A stretch of 64,000 nt of DNA from Hoeflea sp. 108 (GCF_000372965.1 NZ_KB890024.1:3288839-3352838); one strand, 5' to 3'. Positions 33,840 to 42,506 are shown, counted from the stretch's first letter. Notes: generated by a model from the sequence alone, not told the origin. Numbers and translations: made by a program.

Positions 33840-34157
33840 TTGTTCAATCTTTTCCGGCAGACAGATATCGAACGGAAGCCGTCTCCGTTCCTGTTGCCAC
33901 GCCTTGTCAGGGAGGCTCCACTGCGCCTGCTGAGCTATGCACTGGTCGTTGTCGGAGCCCTGCTCTGCGCGGCCACCTTTGCCGGCTGGATCTGGCTCAA
34001 TGCCTTCGCCTGCGGCATGTCGCCGACGGGGTGCAACGGCTTCCGCCTTGCCTGGCACGACACCGAGGCCCTGGCCTATTTCGTCCCGCCCTTGGTCATC
34101 GGCGTCGCCCTGGCCGCGACGGGCGCCACGCTGCTCTTCAGCGACAGGCGCCGCTAG
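33840..34157 (+). CDS. Small two-helix membrane protein of unknown function
   Basis: About 105 residues. Two membrane segments, YALVVVGALLCAATFAGWIW and YFVPPLVIGVALAATGATLL, flank a loop with two cysteines (FACGMSPTGCNG). The frame is open back to 33708 but runs through the repeat element there, so a start at TTG 33840 or a little later is more likely; no ATG or clear ribosome site settles it. The function is unknown. Confidence 0.55.
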   Translation: MFNLFRQTDIERKPSPFLLPRLVREAPLRLLSYALVVVGALLCAATFAGWIWLNAFACGMSPTGCNGFRLAWHDTEALAYFVPPLVIGVALAATGATLLFSDRRR

Positions 34158-34218
34158 GCTGCCCGGGCCGGCGACCGAAGGCTAATGGGAATTGGAGAAG
34201 CCAGACGGCGCGATCTTT

Positions 34219-34400
34219 CCTTCTCCCCTTGTGGGGTGAGGAGTAGTGGCCGAAGGCCAGGAAAAGCCAACGATTTGGCTTTTCCAACGACGAACGCCCG
34301 GAGCCGTAGCGGAGGGCCGGGAGGTGCGACCCGCCAACACCCCTCATCCGTCTCGGCGCTGCGCGCCGATCCACCTTCTCCCGCAGGGGGAGAAGGAAAG
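34219..34400. repeat. Mosaic intergenic repeat, copy 1
   Basis: Left module: CCTTCTCCCCTTGTGGGGTG, the GGCCGAAGGCC palindrome, a hairpin GGAAAAGCCAA/TTGGCTTTTCC, and GAGCCGTAGCGGAGGGCCGG. Right module: CACCCCTCATCCGTCTCGGC, CGCGCCGATCCACCTTCTCC and GGGGGAGAAGGAAA. It lacks the middle GGGGCGGATGAGGGGTG module seen in the other copies. It fills most of the 314-base gap between two convergent genes and may help end both transcripts. Confidence 0.9.
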
Positions 34401-34471
34401 GTTGCGCCCTCTAACCCTCAAACGACATGGCATGGAGGCGCCCTGCGGCGCCTCCATGCCTGCCAGCCACG

Positions 34472-34897
34472 TCACGCCGGCACCACATCGGGTGAATACA
34501 GCGCCACGAACTCGCCGGTCGGCGGGATCGGCTTGATGACGTCGATCAAAACGCCGTTGGGATCGGCGACGATGAAATGGCGCTGGCCGAAGGCTTCGTC
34601 GCGCAGCGAGCGCAGGATGGGCAGGCCGGCGGCAACGAGCCGGTCATGCACGCCATCCACGTCCTTGACCTCGAAATTGATCAACAGGCCGGCGGCGCGC
34701 CCCCTGCCCTCGGCCGGGATGGTCTCGTGGTCGCCGTCGACGATGGCGAGATTGACCCGCTTGTCCTCGGTCGAGCGCAGATGGACGTACCAGCCGCAAT
34801 CGAACAGCGACTCGAAGCGGAAATGCTCGATGTAGAAGGCCGCGGTGCCGGCGACGTCACCGGTCATCAGCACGGGATAGTAGCTCGTCGTTTTCAT
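34472..34897 (-). CDS. VOC (glyoxalase/bleomycin-resistance)-family protein
   Basis: 141 residues with the two beta-alpha-beta-beta-beta modules of the VOC fold. YYPVLMTGDVAGTAAFYIEH opens the first and FEVKDVDGVHDRLVAAGLPI the second; RHFIVADPNGVLIDVIKP ends it. The substrate is unknown. It is divergent from a TetR regulator with two palindromes between them, so it is probably the repressed target. ATG 34897 follows GAGGAGAAGG. Confidence 0.9.
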   Translation of the reverse strand: MKTTSYYPVLMTGDVAGTAAFYIEHFRFESLFDCGWYVHLRSTEDKRVNLAIVDGDHETIPAEGRGRAAGLLINFEVKDVDGVHDRLVAAGLPILRSLRDEAFGQRHFIVADPNGVLIDVIKPIPPTGEFVALYSPDVVPA

Positions 34898-34920
34898 GGC
34901 TTTCCTTCTCCTCTCAAAAA

Positions 34921-34968
34921 ACATACTGTCTGTATGTAGATGCAATTAACATACAGGCTGCATGTATG
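34921..34968. promoter_or_regulatory. Two TetR operators between the VOC and TetR genes
   Basis: ACATACTGTCTGTATGT (34921-34937) is an ACATAC/GTATGT inverted repeat with a 5-base centre. CATACA (34950-34955) and TGTATG (34963-34968) form a second. The two ACATAC boxes are 28 bases apart. The second site overlaps the tetR start codon (34966), which implies tight self-repression. Confidence 0.8.
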
Positions 34969-35583
34969 CAAGAGAGAACGGAACGCCGCTCCAACCGCGA
35001 CCGCACAGAGACGACGCGGGCCCAGCTGATCGCCGCCGCGCGCCGGCTATTTGCTGAAAAATCCTATGCCGAGACGAGCACGCCCGAGATCGTCGCCGCC
35101 GCCGGCGTGACGCGCGGCGCGCTCTACCATCACTTCACAGACAAGCAGGCGCTGTTCCGCGCCGTGGCGGAGGAGGAAGCGGCAACCGTCGCCGCCGAGA
35201 TCGAGCATGCCGCGCCCGAGGCGCTGGACGCACGCCAGGCGCTGATGTCGGGCAGCCGGGCCTATCTCGAGGCCATGCAGGCGCCCGGCCGCACGCGGCT
35301 GCTTCTGCTCGACGGCCCGGCCGTGCTCGGCCGCGCCGGCATGGACGAGATCGACGCCCGCCACGGCAACCGCACCCTGCGCGAGGGCCTGGCGATCGCC
35401 ATGCGTTTGGGGGCGATGAAGAAGCTGCCGCTTTCGGCGCTCACCGGGCAACTGGCCGCTGCCTTCGACCGCGCCGCGCTCGCCATCGATGCCGGTGCTG
35501 ATGCCGGCGAGCAGCTGGAGGTGATATCGGCCGTCATAGACGGCCTGATTGTGCCTGCAAATGCCGGTCCAGCAACGGCGTGA
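34966..35583 (+). CDS. TetR-family transcriptional repressor
   Basis: 205 residues. The N-terminal helix-turn-helix reads TRAQLIAAARRLFAEKSYAE and VAAAGVTRGALYHHFTDKQA; the rest is an all-helical ligand domain rich in Ala and Leu. It is divergent from the VOC gene and flanked by its likely operators. ATG 34966 lies inside the second palindrome, and there is no separate ribosome site, so the mRNA may be nearly leaderless. The ligand is unknown. Confidence 0.93.
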   Translation: MQERTERRSNRDRTETTRAQLIAAARRLFAEKSYAETSTPEIVAAAGVTRGALYHHFTDKQALFRAVAEEEAATVAAEIEHAAPEALDARQALMSGSRAYLEAMQAPGRTRLLLLDGPAVLGRAGMDEIDARHGNRTLREGLAIAMRLGAMKKLPLSALTGQLAAAFDRAALAIDAGADAGEQLEVISAVIDGLIVPANAGPATA

Positions 35584-35634
35584 ACGCGGTTTTCCGCCCG
35601 GAAATCGCGACCGGATCAGAGCCTTCTGGATGGC

Positions 35635-35657
35635 AAAAGCCCGGCGCATGGCCGGGC
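35635..35657 (-). terminator. Terminator of the HlyU-family gene
   Basis: On the minus strand GCCCGGC and GCCGGGC close a 5-base loop, followed by TTTTGCC. Confidence 0.8.
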
Positions 35658-35693
35658 CCTTGCCGAACATGTTGTCGGAGATGTCTCCGGGCG

Positions 35694-35984
35694 TCAGCCG
35701 AAAATGCCGTCGCCCTGCTCGTCGACGAGCTGCCGGCCCTTGGTCAGCGACACCTCGACGGCGTCGTCGAGCCCGGCGAAACGGTCGGCGCGAATGAACT
35801 TGTGCTCCTTGATCACGCCGTCGACCTCCTTGACGACCAGGCCGCAGGTCTGGAACTGGCCGCCTTCCTTGTAGGGCGTGGCCTTGATCGAAAAGCCCTT
35901 ATATTCGATCTCCTTGGCGACCGCCGTTGCAGCCGGCTCAGTGCTCGCACCGCCACCGCCAAAAAGCCTCTTCAGAAACGACAT
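35694..35984 (-). CDS. HlyU-family protein
   Basis: 96 residues. MSFLKRLFGGGG, then IEYKGFSIKATPYKEGGQFQ and HKFIRADRFAGLDDAVEVSL, match the HlyU family (PF10115), common in alphaproteobacteria. Despite the name, inherited from a Vibrio haemolysin regulator, no DNA-binding motif is visible here, so the role is unknown. It is a single gene with its own terminator. Confidence 0.88.
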   Translation of the reverse strand: MSFLKRLFGGGGASTEPAATAVAKEIEYKGFSIKATPYKEGGQFQTCGLVVKEVDGVIKEHKFIRADRFAGLDDAVEVSLTKGRQLVDEQGDGIFG

Positions 35985-36077
35985 CGGTTCTTCCCTTTGT
36001 TTTCCGAAGCTTAGACGCTTGTCTTGATTCAGTCGAGGCGTTTTGGACTGGCCGTGACCTGGCCTGACATCATGTGC

Positions 36078-36371
36078 TCATCCCATCGAGGCGATGATCT
36101 CGCGATAGGCGAGCTCGGGGAACGCCTTCATGGTGCGCGTCCTGACATTGCCGCCCTGGCCGAGCATCATCGCAAAGCGCGCCACCACCGCATCGTCGGG
36201 GGCCTCGGCGACCGCCACCATGTCGCATTCGCCCATGGTGAGGTAGAACTGCCTGAACGAGCCGCCCATTTCGCCGAGCAGCTTCTTGGCGGCGTCCAGC
36301 CGCTTCGGCGAGGACCTGACATCGCGCATGCCCTGGTCCGTCCAGTTGATCAGCATGATGTAAGTCGTCAT
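36078..36371 (-). CDS. GYD-domain protein
   Basis: 97 residues, a single GYD (alpha/beta, ferredoxin-like dimer) domain: TTYIMLINWTDQGMRDVRSS, GGSFRQFYLTMGECDMVAVA and GQGGNVRTRTMKAFPELAYR. Function is unknown. ATG 36371 follows GGAGGTTGCC; the frame runs further upstream but that part is GC-rich non-coding sequence. Confidence 0.88.
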   Translation of the reverse strand: MTTYIMLINWTDQGMRDVRSSPKRLDAAKKLLGEMGGSFRQFYLTMGECDMVAVAEAPDDAVVARFAMMLGQGGNVRTRTMKAFPELAYREIIASMG

Positions 36372-36507
36372 GGCAACCTCCCTCCGGTGCCACGGCGCAC
36401 GGCGGAAGGCCGGGGCAGGCACCGGGTCATTGCCCTCAAAATGCGTCCGACGCCGAATTATCCTCCCCCGGGCGGGACTGCGCAAGCAGCCGAATTCAGG
36501 CGCTTTT

Positions 36508-37389
36508 TCAGGCGCGTTGGCCCAGCCGCACCGCCGCCGGCGTGGTGCCGTAGACGCTGGCAAAGCGCCTGGCGAAATGCGAGCGCGAGGCGTAGCCGGC
36601 AATGCCGGCGGCGTCCGAAATGTTGCCCTCGCCCCGCACCAGGATGTCGTGCGCCAGCCGCATGCGCGCCGCAGCCAGAACCTGGCGCAGCGACGTCCCC
36701 TCCTCGCCGAGCTTGCGCCTCAGCGTCGATGCGCCCAGGCCAAGCTCCCGGCCGATACCAGCCGCCGTCCAGCGCTTCGACGGCGCCGCCGCCACCAGCC
36801 AGGCGGCGCGCTCGGCCAGCGATTGCTCGAACAGGCAGGCAGCCGCCGGCACCTTGCGCAGCAGCATCAGGACCTCGGCCAGCCTGTGGCCGGCAAGCGC
36901 GTCGGCATGGTCGGAGGCGCTGAGCGAAATGGCGGCATGGCCGAGCGCATCGACGAGCTCGCCGCCGAGCGGCACCCTGAGGTCGAAGCCGGAGGGCGCC
37001 CGCGCCCCTCTCATCTCCATCACCCAGCGCGGCACCTCGGTAACGTCGACCAGCAGCGATTCATAGAGCCCATTCGCCTCGGACGGGATGTTGACCGCAT
37101 CGAAGGCCTGCCCCTTCGGCAGCACGAAGACGTCGCCGGCGACGAAACGCTGGCCGGCATCGCCCAGCCAGAACTCCTTTTCGCCCGACAGCACGATACC
37201 GATCCGGCTGGTCTCCGACACCACGCTTGCGAGCCGCTCGCGCTCGACGCAGCAATAGCTGAACAGCTGGCTCGCATGACTGTGCAGGCCCGGACCGCGC
37301 GCATTGCGGCTGGCCATGGCGAGCGGCTTCAACAGGTGCAGCAGGCGCTGCGCATGGGTTTGCCCGGGGATTTCGATCAGCGACGTCAT
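36508..37389 (-). CDS. AraC-family transcriptional regulator
   Basis: 293 residues. The N-terminal half is a cupin-like sensing domain (GEKEFWLGDAGQRFVAGDVF). The C-terminal HTH_18 pair reads TAAGIGRELGLGASTLRRKL and ISDAAGIAGYASRSHFARRF. It is divergent from the metallo-beta-lactamase gene and may control it. The inducer is unknown. Confidence 0.92.
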   Translation of the reverse strand: MTSLIEIPGQTHAQRLLHLLKPLAMASRNARGPGLHSHASQLFSYCCVERERLASVVSETSRIGIVLSGEKEFWLGDAGQRFVAGDVFVLPKGQAFDAVNIPSEANGLYESLLVDVTEVPRWVMEMRGARAPSGFDLRVPLGGELVDALGHAAISLSASDHADALAGHRLAEVLMLLRKVPAAACLFEQSLAERAAWLVAAAPSKRWTAAGIGRELGLGASTLRRKLGEEGTSLRQVLAAARMRLAHDILVRGEGNISDAAGIAGYASRSHFARRFASVYGTTPAAVRLGQRA

Positions 37390-37562
37390 ACCGGCAGTCT
37401 AGCGCCGCCGGCGACCATGTCGACCGCAGTTCGAGCGTTTCGGGCACATCGGAAGCGACATCGCGGCACATCTCGCCGGCGGCGTTCCAGCATCTTCGCG
37501 CCGCACAGATCGCGGTGCCACGGCTTTCAGGCCGGCCGGCCCCGCAAGCAAGGAGATATCCA

Positions 37563-38408
37563 GTGAGACCACGTCACGTGAGAAAAAGTCAGATCGTCTT
37601 CGCCGCCCTGATGGCGTTCCCGGCCCTCGGCGCGGCACAGGCCGCCAATGTCGAGCTCTGGCGGCTCGACTGCGGTTCGATCAAGGTCAGCGATCTCTCG
37701 GCCTTTTCCGACACCTTCCGCTACCAGGGCGAGGCGCGCACGCTGACCGACAGCTGCTACCTGATCCGGCACGACAGCGCCTACATGCTGTGGGACACCG
37801 GCCTGCCGGCGGCCCTGCTCGGCGCCGCCCAGGAGGCCAGCCCCATGGCCCCGACGCTCGCCAGGACGATCAGGGACCAGCTGGCCGAGATCGGCATAGA
37901 ACCCGACAAGATCGAGACGGTCGGCATCAGCCACAATCATTTCGACCATGTCGGCCAGGCAACCGATTTCACCCATGCCCGCATGCTGATCGGCAAGGCC
38001 GATCTCGAAGGCTTCCGCGACGAGCAGCCTGGTTTCGGGGTCGATCCGGCGCTGGTCAAGCCATGGCTCGACGGCAGCGCCAGGGTCGAGACGGTGACCG
38101 GCGACAGGGATGTCTTCGGCGACGGCTCGGTGGTGATGCTGGCGACGCCGGGGCATACGCCGTCGAGCTACTCGCTGATGGTCCGGCTGGCCGCGACCGG
38201 GCCGGTGCTGCTCAGCGGCGACACCGTCCATTTCGAGGAGCAGTTCGCAAACCACGGCGTGCCGCCGTTCAATTTCGACCGCGCCGAAAGCCTGGCTTCG
38301 ATGGGCCGCCTCGAGGACATGGCAAAGGCGCTGAAGGCAACGCTCGTCGTCCAGCACGACGCCTCAGACATCGCAAAGCTGCCGGCCTTCCCGGCGAGCG
38401 CCAGATAA
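37563..38408 (+). CDS. Exported metallo-beta-lactamase-fold hydrolase (lactonase-like)
   Basis: 281 residues. A signal peptide (IVFAALMAFPALGAAQA) is followed by an MBL domain. The zinc motif is GISHNHFDHVGQA, further ligands are in TPGHTPSSYS and LLSGDTVH, and the C-terminal VVQHDASD supplies the last His. The layout, including LDCGSIKV and MLWDTGLP, resembles N-acyl-homoserine-lactone lactonases, but the signal peptide would place it in the periplasm, so the substrate is uncertain. GTG 37563 is chosen because AAGGAG precedes it. A divergent AraC regulator lies upstream and a hairpin follows. Confidence 0.88.
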   Translation: MRPRHVRKSQIVFAALMAFPALGAAQAANVELWRLDCGSIKVSDLSAFSDTFRYQGEARTLTDSCYLIRHDSAYMLWDTGLPAALLGAAQEASPMAPTLARTIRDQLAEIGIEPDKIETVGISHNHFDHVGQATDFTHARMLIGKADLEGFRDEQPGFGVDPALVKPWLDGSARVETVTGDRDVFGDGSVVMLATPGHTPSSYSLMVRLAATGPVLLSGDTVHFEEQFANHGVPPFNFDRAESLASMGRLEDMAKALKATLVVQHDASDIAKLPAFPASAR

Positions 38409-38413
38409 CGACA

Positions 38414-38440
38414 GGCAGGGCGCAGACGCTGCGCCCTGCC
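38414..38440. terminator. Hairpin between convergent MBL and GNAT genes
   Basis: GGCAGGGCGCAG and CTGCGCCCTGCC form a perfect 12-bp stem with loop ACG. There is no T run, but its position between two convergent stops suits a shared terminator. Confidence 0.6.
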
Positions 38441-38467
38441 CGCCCTCCGTGGAGGCGTCTCTCCGGA

Positions 38468-38938
38468 TCAGTCGAGGCGCTTTTCCATGAACACGCTGAG
38501 CGGGTCTTCGCGATAGTCGCCGAAGGGTCCGCGCCGGATGAAGCCGGTACGTTCATAAAGCGCCAGCGCCTCGTGATTGGCGATGCCGGTCTCCAGCCGC
38601 AGCAGCGCAAACCCGGCCCCCCGGGCGCGCACTTCCAGGTCGCCGAGGATCGCCTTCGACAGGCCCTTGCCCCTGGCCTCGGGCACCACCCACATGCGCT
38701 TGAGTTCGGCCCACGCTTCGGCCCCGTCATCGGCAAGCGCGATCGCGCCGGTGCCGACGGCCGCATTCTGTTCGTCGCGCGCGACGACGAAATGCACATT
38801 GTCGGCCCTGAGTGCGTCCAGCGGCAGGAAGTGGTTGCTTTCGGCTGGATAGAGCGAGGCGCCATAGGCATCGCCATCCTCGAGCAGTGCAATCACCTCC
38901 GGCGTCGCCGGATCTTCGCGGTCGATACGGAACGCCAT
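38468..38938 (-). CDS. GNAT-family N-acetyltransferase
   Basis: 156 residues. ELKRMWVVPEARGKGLSKAI is the acetyl-CoA motif, followed by LLRLETGIANHEALALYERT. The pattern is close to small-molecule acetyltransferases of the PA4866/YjgM group; the substrate is unknown. It is 10 bases downstream of the LysE-type exporter gene, so both are probably on one transcript. Confidence 0.9.
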   Translation of the reverse strand: MAFRIDREDPATPEVIALLEDGDAYGASLYPAESNHFLPLDALRADNVHFVVARDEQNAAVGTGAIALADDGAEAWAELKRMWVVPEARGKGLSKAILGDLEVRARGAGFALLRLETGIANHEALALYERTGFIRRGPFGDYREDPLSVFMEKRLD

Positions 38939-38948
38939 GATGGGGACC

Positions 38949-39560
38949 TCAGCGCTCGGTCAGGGCCAGCTTGGCGCCGAGCGCCACGAAGGCTGCGGCG
39001 AAGGTGCGGCGCATCCAGGCCATGACGCGCGGGCTGCCGGTGACCTTGTCGCGCACGGCAGCCGCGCACAGGCCGTAGATGGCGAAGATGACGAAGGTCG
39101 CCAGCATGAACACACCCGACAGCTCCAGCATGCGCAGCAGCACGCTCGGCTCGCCCGGCCGGATGAACTGCGGCAGGAAGGCGACGAAGAAGATCGACAG
39201 CTTGGGATTGAGCAGGTTGATCAGCACGCCGTCGACCAGCACCTGGCGGGCGCTGCGGGCATCGGGCTGGTCGTCGATCTTGAGCGCGCCGTTCTCGCGC
39301 AGGCTCTGCCAGGCCATGTAGAGCAGATAGGCGACACCGGCATATTTGACGATTTCGAAGGCAAGCGCGCTGGCATGCAGCAACGCGGCGAGGCCGGTAA
39401 GGGCGGCCACCAGATGCGGCACGATGCCGAGCGTGCAGGCGAAGGCGGCAAGCACGCTTGCCTTGCCGCCGCGCGAAAGCCCCGCGGCCAGCGTGTAGAC
39501 CACGCCGGTACCCGGCGAAGCGACGATGATCAGCGTAGTCAGCAGGAATTCGATCGACAC
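38949..39560 (-). CDS. LysE/RhtB-family exporter
   Basis: About 203 residues and six hydrophobic helices. SIEFLLTTLIIVASPGTGVV and LINLLNPKLSIFFVAFLPQF are LysE-family signatures. It exports amino acids or similar compounds; specificity is unknown. GTG 39560 follows GGGAGAG; an upstream ATG (39605) would add a polar tail before the first helix. It is linked to the acetyltransferase gene downstream. Confidence 0.9.
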   Translation of the reverse strand: MSIEFLLTTLIIVASPGTGVVYTLAAGLSRGGKASVLAAFACTLGIVPHLVAALTGLAALLHASALAFEIVKYAGVAYLLYMAWQSLRENGALKIDDQPDARSARQVLVDGVLINLLNPKLSIFFVAFLPQFIRPGEPSVLLRMLELSGVFMLATFVIFAIYGLCAAAVRDKVTGSPRVMAWMRRTFAAAFVALGAKLALTER

Positions 39561-39742
39561 GGCTCTCTCCCCTTGGAATGCGACGAACTTAGTTGAAGCC
39601 GTCACGTGGCGGAAGCCACCCGATTTCGCGCGCCTTGCCTTTTCCGGAAAGGCCCACTAGGAACGGGCCGCTGCGCCACGCGCACGCCGTAAGCGTCTCA
39701 CGTCAAGCAACGCATTCAACCGGCCCGACCGGGAGGAATGCC

Positions 39743-39793
39743 ATGTCTTGCGCTCTCGTGATCGATGCCGATTCCAGGAAATATCCCCAATGA
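39743..39793 (+). CDS. Possible 16-codon leader peptide coupled to the DUF2798 gene
   Basis: MSCALVIDADSRKYPQ behind a good GGGAGGA ribosome site. Its TGA (39791-39793) overlaps the ATG of the DUF2798 gene (39790), which itself has no ribosome site. This suggests translation of the second gene by re-initiation. Confidence 0.5.
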   Translation: MSCALVIDADSRKYPQ

Positions 39794-40053
39794 CCTTCCA
39801 TTCGAAGCCGCGCCGCAAGCTGCCGGCGCGTTATGCCGCCCTCGTCATGCCACTCGTCCTGTCGGTGCTGATGACCTCGATGGTCTCTGCCATCTCGACG
39901 CTGAAGAGCCTCGGCCCGACGCCGGCCTTCCTCGCCACCTGGCCGTCCGCCTGGGCATTGTCGTGGCTGGTGGCGTTCCCCACCCTGCTCCTCGTGCTGC
40001 CGCTCGTCCGCCGCATCGTGGCGCTGGTCGTCGAGGCTCCCAGGACATCGTGA
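39790..40053 (+). CDS. DUF2798-family small membrane protein
   Basis: 87 residues with two hydrophobic helices: YAALVMPLVLSVLMTSMVSA and WALSWLVAFPTLLLVLPLVR. The pattern, including FLATWPSAW, is that of DUF2798, small inner-membrane proteins without known function. The start ATG overlaps the end of a short upstream frame that carries the ribosome site. Confidence 0.85.
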   Translation: MTFHSKPRRKLPARYAALVMPLVLSVLMTSMVSAISTLKSLGPTPAFLATWPSAWALSWLVAFPTLLLVLPLVRRIVALVVEAPRTS

Positions 40054-40297
40054 CCTCAGTCAGGACGGCGCCTGCCGCCCTGCCTCCACCCGGCCGACAC
40101 GGCTCTTTTCCACAGGCTTTGCCTGCGCCGACCTGCCCCAGCGTCCGCAACGGCGCGCGCGGCAAAACCATCCCCGCGCGCCAACCCATTGAATTGGCAC
40201 AACAAGCTCCGTCGACATCTGGTCCAGATTCAAACTGGACTATTCTACTCAGGTATAATATTCGAACGCCGTTCAACCGGAAGCCCACATAAAGATC

Positions 40298-42466
40298 ATG
40301 AAATTTTCGAGCCTGTTTGCAGCGGCGCTGGTTTCCGGCACCGCCCTCTCCAGCCATGCCCTCGCGCAAGCCCAGCAGCCCATCCTCGAATTCGACGGCA
40401 ATCTCGCCTACGGACAGGGCACCGGCGGCATCGGCGTGTTCCTGCCCTTCCTGCTCGACGGCGGCGATGCGCTGTTCTTCAACGCCAGCGGCAGCTTCGT
40501 CGAGGGCTCGGCCCGGCAGGCCTCGTTCGGCATGGGCTATCGCCATCGCATCGAAAACGGATGGCTGCTGGGTGGCTATGGCTATTTCGACGTCTTCAAC
40601 AGCGACCACGGCAACAGCTTCAACCAGCTGTCCTTCGGCGCGGAGGTGCTCGGGCCTGTCTATGAAGGGCGCGCCAACATCTACCTGCCGCTCGGCGGCG
40701 ACAAGGTCGCAGCCGAGCTGAGCCATGCCTTCGTTTCCGGCAGCGAGCTCAAATTCCAGGCCGGACGCGAATTCGCCCGCACCGGCGCCGACGCCGAAGC
40801 AGGCATGCGCCTGCTCGTCTTCCCTCAAGACATGAATGCCGAGATGAAGGTGTTTGGCGGCGCCTACTGGTATGACGGCGCGCGCGGCCTCGACGACACG
40901 CTTGGCATCAAGGCGCGCACCGAAGTCAGCTTCGCCGGCCTGCCCGGCGTCTCCGGCTCGACCTTCACGCTCGGCGCCTCTGTGTCCCACGACAACGAGA
41001 AGAAGACCGAATTCGGCCTGACCGCGCGCCTGCGCGTGCCGCTCGGCGGCTCGAACCGCACCGGCAAGGCGGCCTTCGATCCGCTGTTCCAGCGTATCGA
41101 GCGCAGCGACTTCGTCCGCACTTACGCCGACGGCAACGGTACGGTCGAGGCAGCCGAGTTCGTCCATGGCGGCCAGGCGGTCGGTCAGGTGATCACCGTC
41201 GACGCCGCATCGGGCGATGCTGCGGCGATCAACGCAGCCCTCGCCGCTGCCGGCCAGAACGCGCTCGTGCTCGCCAATGGCACGATGACGCTGGCCCAGA
41301 CCCTGCAGCTCGGCGCCGGCCAGCACATGCTCGGCGGCGGCGGCGTCATCGGCGTGCGCGGCCAGAACAGCCGCATCGAGACCGCCTTCCGCAACGCCGG
41401 CCAGGCGACGACGCTGAACGGCACCAATGCCGCCGCCAATGTCGTCACCATGGCATCGGGCAGCGAGATATCGAGCCTCGCCATCACCGGCGGCCTGGCC
41501 GGCATCGCCGCGAACGGCGCGTCCGGCATTTCGATCCGCGATGTCGACATTTCCAGGACGGCCGGCGACGGAATCCGTCTCGACAATGTCGTCGGCGCCA
41601 CCATCGAGGGGGCCAATATCCACGACCTCTTCATCTGCAGCAGCAACACAGCGTGCGAATTCGCCGTCGGCCGGCCCAACCTCGCCCCCCATGCCGCGAT
41701 CGCCGCGCTCGGCACCAGCGGGCTTACGGTCCGCGACACCGTCATCGACAGCGTCACCTACGGCATCTTCGCCGGCAGCCGGATCGACGACAGCGACTGG
41801 CCGCCCGTCATCGCCAATGCCGCGCACGACATCGTCATCGACAACGTCACCATCTCCAGGTCGCGCCGCGAGGGCATCCTTCTGGTCGCAGCCGACGACG
41901 TGAAGATGAACAAGGTGACGGTCGACAATTCCGAGCAGGGCCTCGACATGGACCTGGTGGTGCTGCACGGCACCTCGAACGTGACGATCAGCGACATGAC
42001 GCTTTTGGGTGGCATCAACGGTCTGATGCTGGTCTCGGCCTCGACCCTGCCGGAGGAGGCGAAAACCACCAATGTGCGTGTCGACGGGCTCAGGATCGAC
42101 GGCACGCGCAATGCCGGCGTCTTCTTCAATCCGGTGTCCGACATTCACCTGAAGAACGTCACCGTCACCAATGCCGGCACCTATGGCGCCTATATCTATG
42201 GCAGCGAGTGGGAATTCCTCGGCGGCCCGGTGAAGGACATCACCTTGGAGAACTTCCGCGTCGAAGGCGCACGCACCGCGGGCCTCTATTTCTCCGGCCC
42301 GGCGGAAAACATCCGCGGCGACGTCTCAGTCGTCGGCACGCCGCTCGACTGCCTCGCCGACCAGGGCGCGTGGTCAGGCACCGCGCTGACCCAGACCGGC
42401 GGCGCGGTGCTCAGGCTCAACGGCAGCGAACTCGAGGCAAGCAGGCTCAAGACCACCTGCCGCTGA
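40298..42466 (+). CDS. Inverse-autotransporter-like outer-membrane barrel with right-handed beta-helix passenger
   Basis: 722 residues. After a signal peptide (SLFAAALVSGTALSSHALA), residues about 30-250 are a barrel of the inverse-autotransporter type: FNASGSFVEGSARQASFGMG, GYRHRIENGWLLGGYGYFDV and ASVSHDNEKKTEFGLTARLR. From about 290 to 690 short repeats (AAANVVTMASGSEISSLAIT, ISIRDVDISRTAGDGIRLDN, NVTISDMTLLGGINGLMLVS) form a right-handed beta-helix of the pectate-lyase type. An N-terminal barrel with a C-terminal passenger is the intimin/invasin order, but the passenger lacks Ig domains. It is probably surface-exposed and may bind or cleave polysaccharide. A TATAAT lies at 40254. The gene ends in repeat copy 2. 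Confidence 0.8.
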   Translation: MKFSSLFAAALVSGTALSSHALAQAQQPILEFDGNLAYGQGTGGIGVFLPFLLDGGDALFFNASGSFVEGSARQASFGMGYRHRIENGWLLGGYGYFDVFNSDHGNSFNQLSFGAEVLGPVYEGRANIYLPLGGDKVAAELSHAFVSGSELKFQAGREFARTGADAEAGMRLLVFPQDMNAEMKVFGGAYWYDGARGLDDTLGIKARTEVSFAGLPGVSGSTFTLGASVSHDNEKKTEFGLTARLRVPLGGSNRTGKAAFDPLFQRIERSDFVRTYADGNGTVEAAEFVHGGQAVGQVITVDAASGDAAAINAALAAAGQNALVLANGTMTLAQTLQLGAGQHMLGGGGVIGVRGQNSRIETAFRNAGQATTLNGTNAAANVVTMASGSEISSLAITGGLAGIAANGASGISIRDVDISRTAGDGIRLDNVVGATIEGANIHDLFICSSNTACEFAVGRPNLAPHAAIAALGTSGLTVRDTVIDSVTYGIFAGSRIDDSDWPPVIANAAHDIVIDNVTISRSRREGILLVAADDVKMNKVTVDNSEQGLDMDLVVLHGTSNVTISDMTLLGGINGLMLVSASTLPEEAKTTNVRVDGLRIDGTRNAGVFFNPVSDIHLKNVTVTNAGTYGAYIYGSEWEFLGGPVKDITLENFRVEGARTAGLYFSGPAENIRGDVSVVGTPLDCLADQGAWSGTALTQTGGAVLRLNGSELEASRLKTTCR

Positions 42467-42506
42467 CCTCCAGGAAAACTGCGCAGCGGTTTTCGGTGGT
42501 GCGGTT

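Noticed and set aside
39845..42148. A 767-codon minus-strand frame
   Set aside because: Antisense of the beta-helix/barrel gene and the DUF2798 gene; low-complexity Asp/Gly/Val-rich translation without a domain.
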